Source: Pseudomonadota bacterium
GTDB taxonomy: Bacteria; Pseudomonadota; Alphaproteobacteria; Sphingomonadales; Sphingomonadaceae
Direction of reading: 5' to 3'
NCBI GenBank assembly: GCA_039818985.1
Contig: JBCBSU010000001.1
Coordinates: 460,367 to 524,366, forward strand
DNA: 64,000 nt
The position numbers and the translations under genes are program-made. Of the stretch, positions 17,124-24,050 are shown one piece after another (position 1 is the first letter of the stretch; the number at the start of each line of letters is the position of its first letter). The notes under the pieces are model-generated. The model had not been told where the DNA came from, made no database searches, and saw only the letters and a list, made by a program, of their open reading frames with translations.

Positions 17124-18029
17124 TCAGCTCTCGGTGCTTTCGCCACCCGCATCGGCCAGCTTGAACAGGAGCGTCATCCGGTCGCTTTCGCCAATGGCAT
17201 CATATTTGTCCTTGGTCTCTTCGCCTTCGGCATAGCTGGGCGGCAAGGTCCAGACGCCATTGGGATAGTCAGCAGTGTCATTGGGGTTGGCGTTGACCTC
17301 GGACTCGGCGGCCAGTTCAAAACCGTGCTTTTCCATAAACGCCACCAGATCCGTCTGTTTGAGATAGCCCCTATTGCCATCCACATAGTCATCGGGCGCA
17401 TCGGCCTTGGCACGGTGCTGGACGATACCGATCATGCCATCGGGCTTGAGCGTGGCCTTCAGCGCTTCGATTTCGCCGTCAGCGATGCCCCAGCGTATCA
17501 GATTATGCATCATACGGAAAATCAGGACACGGTCGACCTGGCCGTTAAGATCGGCCGGGATCGCGTTGCCGAAATGGAAAGGCAGTTTTTCGGCCTCGAT
17601 GCCGAGGCTTTCGCTCTGCTTGGCGGAGAATGTCTCGCCGCCTTCCCGGACACGGGCCATGAAATCCTCGCCCAGGCTTTCTGCCGCCTCTGGCGCAAAG
17701 CTGACGGCGACATAGCTACCATTTTCGCTGACATAGGGGGCCAGAATGCGGGTGTACCAGCCGCCGCCCGGCGCATATTCGATCACTGTGTCATCAGCAT
17801 CGACCTGGAAGAAAGCCAGTGTCTCTGCGGGATGGCGGAATTGGTCACGCGCCTTGTCATCGGCGCGCAGATCAGCAGCCAGAACCGCATTGAGTGCGGC
17901 GTTTTCGCTGGCGTCTGCGGTCGCCGCATTGTCGGCATTGTCGTTATTGACTTCAACCGGTTCACAGGCGGCGAGGGCCAAAGGCAGCGCCAGGAGCGGG
18001 AGAAGGGTCAGTTCGGAGTGATTGCGCAT
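17124..18029 (-). CDS. Class I SAM-dependent methyltransferase-like lipoprotein (COG4798 type)
   Basis: A 301-residue protein with a lipoprotein signal (LPLALAACEPVEV; lipobox LAAC). The body has FRHPAETLAFFQVDADDTVIEYAPGGGWYTRILAPYV, where EYAPGGGW is the SAM-binding motif I, and a later QHRAKADAPDDYVDGNRGYLKQTDLVAFMEKHGFEL. Families of this type are annotated as predicted methyltransferases but are exported, so the natural substrate and even SAM use outside the cytoplasm are unclear. The next upstream gene is a clear paralogue in tandem. Confidence 0.85.
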   Translation of the reverse strand: MRNHSELTLLPLLALPLALAACEPVEVNNDNADNAATADASENAALNAVLAADLRADDKARDQFRHPAETLAFFQVDADDTVIEYAPGGGWYTRILAPYVSENGSYVAVSFAPEAAESLGEDFMARVREGGETFSAKQSESLGIEAEKLPFHFGNAIPADLNGQVDRVLIFRMMHNLIRWGIADGEIEALKATLKPDGMIGIVQHRAKADAPDDYVDGNRGYLKQTDLVAFMEKHGFELAAESEVNANPNDTADYPNGVWTLPPSYAEGEETKDKYDAIGESDRMTLLFKLADAGGESTES

Positions 18030-18056
18030 CGTGATATCCTTGAAAAGTGATGGGGA

Positions 18057-18905
18057 TTATTGTGCCTTGCGGAACAGCAATGTCATGCGATCGGATTCGC
18101 CAATCGCCATATACTGATCCTTATTCTCGTCACCATAGCGCAGCACCGGGGGCAAAGTCCAAACGCCACCTTTCCAATTGGCCGGGTCTTTCGGGTTGGC
18201 ATTGACCTCCGAGCTGTCGACCAGCTCGAAACCGTGCAGGGCGAACAGGTTGATGACATTTTGCTGTTTGAGATAGCCGCGTGTGCCGCTGGAAGCGGAA
18301 TAGGGCGCATCGGTCTTGGCGCGATGCTGCACCACGCCGACCATGCCATCATCCTTGAGCATGGCGCGGATCGCGCGCAATTCGGCATCGGCGCGATTGC
18401 CATTAAGCAGGCCGTGCATCGAGCGGAAGATCAACACCCGGTCGACGGTGCCGGCAATGTCTTCGGGGACTTCATCGCTTTCAAAAGCGGTGATGCTCTC
18501 TGCGTCGAGTCCTGTCCATTCGGCGACAATGCCGGGGAAGCGCTCAGGCCAGCTCTTGGTGCGGCCTTCGCTGGCGCGATCACGATAGGTGCGCGCATCG
18601 CTATCGCCATCAACCGCGATATAGCGGCCCGTACCGGCGAGATAGGGCGCGAGCAGCCGGGTATACCAGCCACCGCCCGGCGCATATTCGACCACTGTCT
18701 GGTCAGGCTTTATCTGAAAAAAGCGCAGGGTTTCCGCCGGGTGGCGATATTGGTCACGCGCCCGGTCCTTGTCGCGCGCGGGACTGGCCAGAGCCGCATC
18801 CAATGCGGCGTCATTGGTTGTGGCCTGCTGGGCGGAAAGTGGCGTAGCAGCGCCGATCATTGCCAGAGGCGCAAAGGCCAGAGGCAGGGCAAGCAGAGCT
18901 TTCAT
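18057..18905 (-). CDS. Exported class I SAM-dependent methyltransferase-like protein, paralogue
   Basis: A 282-residue tandem paralogue of the gene at 17124-18029: it shares RDQYRHPAETLRFFQIKPDQTVVEYAPGGGWYTRLLAPY, QHRAKTDAPYSASSGTRGYLKQ and the GESDRMTLLF ending. It carries a cleavable-type signal (LPLAFAPLAMIGAATPLSAQQ) rather than a lipobox. The start MKALLALPL follows AGAGAGGATGATTTC. The gap to the paralogue is 27 bases, so the pair is probably one transcript. Confidence 0.85.
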   Translation of the reverse strand: MKALLALPLAFAPLAMIGAATPLSAQQATTNDAALDAALASPARDKDRARDQYRHPAETLRFFQIKPDQTVVEYAPGGGWYTRLLAPYLAGTGRYIAVDGDSDARTYRDRASEGRTKSWPERFPGIVAEWTGLDAESITAFESDEVPEDIAGTVDRVLIFRSMHGLLNGNRADAELRAIRAMLKDDGMVGVVQHRAKTDAPYSASSGTRGYLKQQNVINLFALHGFELVDSSEVNANPKDPANWKGGVWTLPPVLRYGDENKDQYMAIGESDRMTLLFRKAQ

Positions 18906-18978
18906 GAAATCATCCTCTCTTCTGGATATCATGGATTAGCGGGTCTGCTAGGCTCTATATGGCTTTACGGCCTCTGGC

Positions 18979-20520
18979 TCAATTGCCATTCGCATATTGC
19001 GACAAGGGTTCGGGGCGCGGATAAAGCTCGTCCATCGGTACCGATTTGCCGTCGTCCTGAACAATGCGCACATGCTTGCGGCGCAGGCCGCGCGGTTCGC
19101 CGACGCCGCAGCTATGGGCGATCACCTCGACCTCATGCACCAGATTGGCGTGATAACTGGCGACCTTGGCCTTTTTGTCCTCCGGGTTGAGGCCACGCTG
19201 CAGCCGCTTATTATGGGTGGTTATGCCGGTAGGGCAGGTATTCTTGTTGCATTTCAGTGCCTGGATACAGCCGAGCGAGAACATGAAGCCGCGCGCGGTG
19301 TTGATAAAATCGGCACCCGCGGAGAGGGCCAGCGCCACACCGCTGGGCGTGATCATCTTGCCCGAGGCGATGATGCGGATGCGTTCGCGCAGGCCATAGC
19401 GATGCAATATATCGGACAGCATGGGCAGGCTTTCGCGCAGCAGCAGACCAACATTGTCCATCAGCGGCATAGGCGCCGCCCCGGTGCCGCCATCGCCGCT
19501 GTCCAGGGTGAAGAAATCGGGCGCGCTTTCGATGCCGCGTTCATGGATTTTGGTGCACATCTCTTCAACCCAGCCATAGGCACCCAGCACTGCCTTGATG
19601 CCCACCGGCTTGCCGGTCACTGTGCGTACATGCTGGATGAAATCGAGAAGATCATCGATCGAGTCGATTTCGGGGTGACGGTTGGGTGAGATGGAAGGCT
19701 GACCTACCGGGATTCCCCGTGTTTCGGCGATCACCGGCGTCACCTTGGCACCGGGCAATATGCCGCCCTTGCCCGGCTTTGCCCCCTGGCTCAGCTTGAT
19801 CTCGAACATCCGCACCTGCTCATGCGCTGCGACCTTGCGCAGCTTGTCATCATTGAGCGAGCCATCATCATTGCGCACGCCATATTTGGCGGTGCCGATC
19901 TGGAACACCAGATCGCAGCCACCTTCCAGATGATAGGGCGAGATCGCGCCTTCTCCGGTGTTAAGCCAGCATCCGGCGATTTTCGCGCCATGGCTGAGCG
20001 CGCGGACGGCAGGCACGGACAGTGCGCCAAAGCTCATCGCCGAAATGTTGAAGAAAGATGGTGCCTCATAGGGTGTGGCACAATCGGGACCGATGGTCAG
20101 CGGCTTAGTCTTGGCGCTGTCCTGATCGAGCACCGGGAACGGGCAGTTGACGAAGATGGCGGTTCCTGCGGGGCTGAGATTCTTGGTCGATCCGAAGGCG
20201 ACGGTATTGCTTTCGCCCTTCGCGGCGCGGCCGACCCAATCGCGCTCTGCCCGGTTGAACGGCATTTCCTCGCGGTCCATGGCAAAGAAATATTGCCGGA
20301 AAAACTCACCCAGCTCAGTGAACAGATAGCGGAAACGACCGATGACGGGATAGTTGCGCCGCACCGCATCCTTTGTCTGGGTGATGTCGATGACGAACAT
20401 CACGGCGATGGCCGCCAGCACAAGGCCGATGATGAAAACAAATATCGAGGTCAGCGTGCTCAGTGTATTGAGCGCGTCTAGTTCATTTACCAGTCGCAGA
20501 AAATTCTGTTTCATTGTCAT
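18979..20520 (-). CDS. FMN-binding glutamate synthase family protein
   Basis: A 513-residue protein with one N-terminal membrane helix (STLTSIFVFIIGLVLAAIAVMFVIDI) followed by a GltS central-type TIM barrel. It has the SAMSFGALSVPAVRALSHGA and GDGGTGAAPMPLMD FMN/2-oxoglutarate-site blocks and the cluster-type cysteines in CIQALKCNKNTCPTG. It lacks the glutaminase domain of full GltB. Such membrane-linked GltS-domain proteins are widespread, but their substrate is unproven. It is encoded between the methyltransferase pair and aguA. Confidence 0.88.
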   Translation of the reverse strand: MTMKQNFLRLVNELDALNTLSTLTSIFVFIIGLVLAAIAVMFVIDITQTKDAVRRNYPVIGRFRYLFTELGEFFRQYFFAMDREEMPFNRAERDWVGRAAKGESNTVAFGSTKNLSPAGTAIFVNCPFPVLDQDSAKTKPLTIGPDCATPYEAPSFFNISAMSFGALSVPAVRALSHGAKIAGCWLNTGEGAISPYHLEGGCDLVFQIGTAKYGVRNDDGSLNDDKLRKVAAHEQVRMFEIKLSQGAKPGKGGILPGAKVTPVIAETRGIPVGQPSISPNRHPEIDSIDDLLDFIQHVRTVTGKPVGIKAVLGAYGWVEEMCTKIHERGIESAPDFFTLDSGDGGTGAAPMPLMDNVGLLLRESLPMLSDILHRYGLRERIRIIASGKMITPSGVALALSAGADFINTARGFMFSLGCIQALKCNKNTCPTGITTHNKRLQRGLNPEDKKAKVASYHANLVHEVEVIAHSCGVGEPRGLRRKHVRIVQDDGKSVPMDELYPRPEPLSQYANGN

Positions 20521-20579
20521 CCCTCCCTAATCGCTTGAGTCCATCTCATTTCGCCCGGGTAATGGAAAAGGTTACGCTC

Positions 20580-21560
20580 TCATGCGAAGAGTGGCTGGCT
20601 GGCGCAGTGCAGGCTGCCGCCCCCGCTCAATATCGCTGAAGCGGGCAGTGGCACAACCACCTTGCCTGGCCATAAGGGCTGCAACGCTGCGACGACCGCA
20701 ACATCATAGTCGGTCTGGTAAACCGGTACAAAAACAGCATGATTGCCGATGACAAAATTCATATGCGATGCCGGTTGCACCATGCCTCCCGTTTCGACTC
20801 TTCCGGGTGAGGGCAGGGTGATGGTCTCCAGCCCGAAGGCATGGGCACGCGACCGGGCATCGGCATAGACCGCTGCATTGGGGTCATTATCGCCCGATGG
20901 TTCGGGCAGCGCGAGGACGCCTGGTGCAACAAAGCGCGCCAAATTGTCGACATGGCCATCGGTATGATCGTTGATCAGCCCGTCACCCAGCCATAGCAGG
21001 CGCTCTATACCGAGAGCACTGCGCAGGCGAAGTTCGATATCCTCACGGCTGAGTCCGGGGTTGCGATTGGGGTTGAGCAGGCATTGCTCGGTGGTTACGC
21101 CAAGGCCATGGCCATCGACATCGACGGCACCGCCTTCGAGGATCCAGTCATGCCGGTCGGTGGGCAGTCCGGCCATGTCGGCCAGATCGGCACCAACGGT
21201 CTCGTCGCCGGCCATAGGATATTTGCCGCCCCAGCCATTGAACCGGAACAGTTGGGCGCGATGATCGCCATGGGCGGTGCGCACCACCAGCGGCCCGGTA
21301 TCGCGCAGCCAGATATCACCATAGCTGGCAATCTGGCACTGCACCGCCGGCTCGATCAGTGCGCGGGCAAGGGCATGATTGTCGGCATCACGACAGACCA
21401 GAATCACCGCCTCGCCGCTGGCGGCAACGGCATTGGCAAAGCCGGCAATTTCGCGCTGTGCCGACGCCAGCTGATCCGGCCATTCCTCGGCATCATGCGG
21501 AAAACCGATCCACAGCCGGGCATGCGGCTCCCATTCGGCGGGCAGGCGGCGGGCAATCAG
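20580..21560 (-). CDS. aguA: Agmatine deiminase
   Basis: About 326 residues of the peptidyl-arginine-deiminase family. Conserved parts are LPAEWEPHARLWIGFPHDAEEWPD near the N-terminus, YGDIWLRDTGP, FNGWGGKY, LEGGAVDVDG, DGHVDN, and the nucleophile Cys in GGGSLHCASQP. It converts agmatine to N-carbamoylputrescine. The N-terminal family block lies upstream of the first GTG (21407), and no ATG, GTG or TTG opens that stretch; CTG at 21560, overlapping the stop of the peptidase gene, is preceded by GGAGGG at six bases and is taken as the start. ATT at 21557 is an alternative. Confidence 0.9.
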   Translation of the reverse strand: MIARRLPAEWEPHARLWIGFPHDAEEWPDQLASAQREIAGFANAVAASGEAVILVCRDADNHALARALIEPAVQCQIASYGDIWLRDTGPLVVRTAHGDHRAQLFRFNGWGGKYPMAGDETVGADLADMAGLPTDRHDWILEGGAVDVDGHGLGVTTEQCLLNPNRNPGLSREDIELRLRSALGIERLLWLGDGLINDHTDGHVDNLARFVAPGVLALPEPSGDNDPNAAVYADARSRAHAFGLETITLPSPGRVETGGMVQPASHMNFVIGNHAVFVPVYQTDYDVAVVAALQPLWPGKVVVPLPASAILSGGGSLHCASQPLFA

Positions 21561-23251
21561 TCTGCACCCTCCCGGCTGTGGTCGCGAGCGGCGCGAAATT
21601 CGTCACCCTCGACCCAGTTAGGCCAGCTTTCACTCATCGCCAGCATGCGCCCGACGCGATAGAATATCTGTAGCTGTGCCGCGACGCCGCTCCAGTCCCA
21701 ATCAGGATCATATTCATCCTTGGGATTGTGATAGCGGTTTTGGGTATAGTCTGCGGCCAGCGCCTTGCCCGCTTCGATGCCGCCATCGACCAGATCGGGG
21801 CCGGCATCGACATAGAGCATCGGCACACCACGCTTGGCGAGGCTGAAATGGTCGGAGCGGTAATAATAGCCATTTTGCGGGGATGGATCGGGTGTCGCGG
21901 TCTGACCGGTCTGCTCCAATACTGCGGCGAGATACCGGTCGAGTTCGGATTTGCCCTGACCGACCACGGTAACGTCTTTAGATGGTCCGGCGGGTAGCAG
22001 CGCATCCATATTGACGCCGCCTACTGTCTGCGCCAGCGGATAGACCGGATTATTGGCATAATAGGTTGATCCAAGCAGGCCTGATTCCTCCGCCGTCACC
22101 GCCAGGAAGACGATCGAGCGATCGGGCGCACCGGCCTTGTTATGTGCTTCCGCCAGTGCCACCAGCGCTGCAGTGCCGGTGGCATTGTCGATCGCGCCGT
22201 TGCAGATATCGTCGCCATCGGGCGCAGGCTTGCAGCGGCCGAGATGATCCCAATGTGCGGTGTAGAACACATATTCATCGGGTCGCTCGCTGCCCGGCAA
22301 GATGCCGATGACATTGTTCGACAGGGTTCTGGTAATACTGTTCTCGAACGAAACCGAGGCGTTGAGACCCAGCGGCTTACCGGTGAAAGCCTTCTCCTTT
22401 GCCGCTGCCATCTCGCTATCAAGATCGCGCCCGGCTGCGGTCATGATTTTCGCTGCGACATCCTTTTGTATCCAGCCATTGGCCATGGTCTGGTTGGCAC
22501 CGCCATTGGCACTCTGGGCATAGAATTGTGGCCCGGTCCAGCCCGATTCAACGACATTCCAGCCATAGGCCGCCGGTTCAGTGTCGTGCACAATCAGCGC
22601 CATCGCCGCACCCTGGCGCGCGGCTTCTTCATATTTATATGTCCAGCGGCCATAATAGGTCATGGCCCGGCCGCCAAAATCGCCGTCAAGGGTTGCATTC
22701 TCGAAATCCGGATCGTTGACCAGGATGATCACCGTCTTGCCCTTTACGTCAAGGCCTTGATAATCGTTCCAGCCCAGTTCCGGCGCGTTGATGCCATAGC
22801 CGACAAACACCATTTCGCTGTCGTTGATCGCGACCGACTCCTGCTCGCGATGGCTGGTCACCACCATTTCCGTACCATAGGAAAAGGCCATGCCACCGCT
22901 TTTGCCGCCGGTAACGGTAAGCGGCGATACGGTGCCGGCATTGGCGGTGATTTCCACCAACGGCACTTGCTGGAACCAGCTGTCACCATTGCCCGGCTGG
23001 AGCCCTGCAGCGGCGAATTTCTCGCTCAGCAGCTTCAATGTTTTTTCCTCGCCGACAGTGCCCGGCGCCCGGCCTTCGAAATCGTCGCCCGATAATGTTT
23101 CGGTGACCGACTTCATCGTGTCGATCGAGATATCCCCGGCTTGTACGGCGGGGATATCGAGTGCGGAAGATGCGCCGCCGCCCTTGCCAGTTTCGGAAGA
23201 GCAACCGACAAGCAGGGCGACTGCTGCCAAAGTTGCCAAGGGCGTCCGCAT
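21557..23251 (-). CDS. M28 family metallopeptidase lipoprotein
   Basis: A 564-residue zinc aminopeptidase-type protein. Signal and lipobox are LAAVALLVGCSS. A PA-like insert occupies the middle (MVFVGYGINAPELGWNDYQGLDVKGKTVIILVNDP). The two-zinc site is legible: His/Asp in TAHWDHLG, Asp in GAIDNATGTAALVALAEA, Glu-Glu in VTAEESGLLGSTYYA, Asp in GVNMDALLP and the last His in YRSDHFSLAKRGVPML. It is probably periplasmic or outer-membrane and releases N-terminal residues from peptides. Its stop overlaps the start of aguA. Confidence 0.92.
   Translation of the reverse strand: MRTPLATLAAVALLVGCSSETGKGGGASSALDIPAVQAGDISIDTMKSVTETLSGDDFEGRAPGTVGEEKTLKLLSEKFAAAGLQPGNGDSWFQQVPLVEITANAGTVSPLTVTGGKSGGMAFSYGTEMVVTSHREQESVAINDSEMVFVGYGINAPELGWNDYQGLDVKGKTVIILVNDPDFENATLDGDFGGRAMTYYGRWTYKYEEAARQGAAMALIVHDTEPAAYGWNVVESGWTGPQFYAQSANGGANQTMANGWIQKDVAAKIMTAAGRDLDSEMAAAKEKAFTGKPLGLNASVSFENSITRTLSNNVIGILPGSERPDEYVFYTAHWDHLGRCKPAPDGDDICNGAIDNATGTAALVALAEAHNKAGAPDRSIVFLAVTAEESGLLGSTYYANNPVYPLAQTVGGVNMDALLPAGPSKDVTVVGQGKSELDRYLAAVLEQTGQTATPDPSPQNGYYYRSDHFSLAKRGVPMLYVDAGPDLVDGGIEAGKALAADYTQNRYHNPKDEYDPDWDWSGVAAQLQIFYRVGRMLAMSESWPNWVEGDEFRAARDHSREGAD
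21567..21572 (-). promoter_or_regulatory. Ribosome-binding site of aguA (decides a CTG start)
   Basis: GGAGGG on the minus strand, inside the end of the M28 peptidase gene, sits six bases before CTG at 21560. It is the only good Shine-Dalgarno near the conserved AguA N-terminus and is the reason for the start chosen. Confidence 0.55.
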
Positions 23252-23410
23252 CCTGTTATCTCCACAAATCCATTATCTTTAAGGCTTTGAGAGCGGCTTG
23301 CCAGAAGCTCCGGTGCGATACAAGCCATTGCGCGGTGACGCCCGGGGACACATATTGCATTGTGCAAGGCGCGCGCAGCAAACCCGCTGTCGGGGCTATC
23401 GGGGACTATT

Positions 23411-24046
23411 GTGAACGCCAGAAAAGCCAGTCTTTCGGATAGCGAGTTCAAGGCTGCGCTGGCGGAAACCGTGCCGCATCTGCGTGCCTATGGGCGATCC
23501 CTCTCGGGCAATCGCGATGCCGCCGACGATCTGGTGCAGGAGGCCCTGTTGCGCGCCTGGAGCGCGCGCGACCGGTTTCAGGCCGGGACCAATATTCGCG
23601 CCTGGACCTTCATCATATTGCGCAATGTTTTCCTGTCGCAGATGCGCCGCAAAAAATTTGTCGGCGAGTGGGATGAACTGACCAGCGACCGCATATTGGC
23701 GGCATCGGGGCAACAGGATGACCAGCTGCACCTCGCCGATGTCCAACGCGCGCTCGGCCTGCTGCCTGACAGCCAGCGCGAGGCGCTGATCCTGGTCGGC
23801 GCTGGCGGCTTTTCCTATGAAGAAGCCGCAGAGATTTGCGATGTCGCACTTGGCACGATCAAGAGTCGGGTGGCACGGGGACGTGCGGCACTGGCCAAAA
23901 TTCTCGAAGGCGATAATCTGCAGCGCTTGGCCCAGGCCGGAAAGCGGGGCGACAATCCGCTGCGCGAGATCATGGCGGAACTCGACATATTGAGCGGTGG
24001 CCGGGTCGAGGCCGGGCAGTCCGGAAGCGCCTCCGAAGAGGAATGA
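23411..24046 (+). CDS. EcfG-like (ECF15-type) RNA polymerase sigma factor
   Basis: A 211-residue ECF sigma factor. Region 2 is VPHLRAYGRSLSGNRDAADDLVQEALLRAWSARDRFQAGTNIRAW; region 4 is LLPDSQREALILVGAGGFSYEEAAEICDVALGTIKSRVARGRAAL. These are typical of EcfG, the alphaproteobacterial general-stress sigma. No nepR or phyR is next to it, so it may be an orphan EcfG paralogue. The tail after region 4 (about 40 residues, acidic end) is longer than usual. The GTG at 23411 is the start that fits the family. It precedes glnE by four bases. Confidence 0.88.
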   Translation: MNARKASLSDSEFKAALAETVPHLRAYGRSLSGNRDAADDLVQEALLRAWSARDRFQAGTNIRAWTFIILRNVFLSQMRRKKFVGEWDELTSDRILAASGQQDDQLHLADVQRALGLLPDSQREALILVGAGGFSYEEAAEICDVALGTIKSRVARGRAALAKILEGDNLQRLAQAGKRGDNPLREIMAELDILSGGRVEAGQSGSASEEE

Positions 24047-24050
24047 GCAT

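Noticed and set aside
22142-23095. 317-codon open frame on the plus strand
   Set aside because: Shadow of the M28 peptidase gene, which retains all zinc ligands on the other strand.
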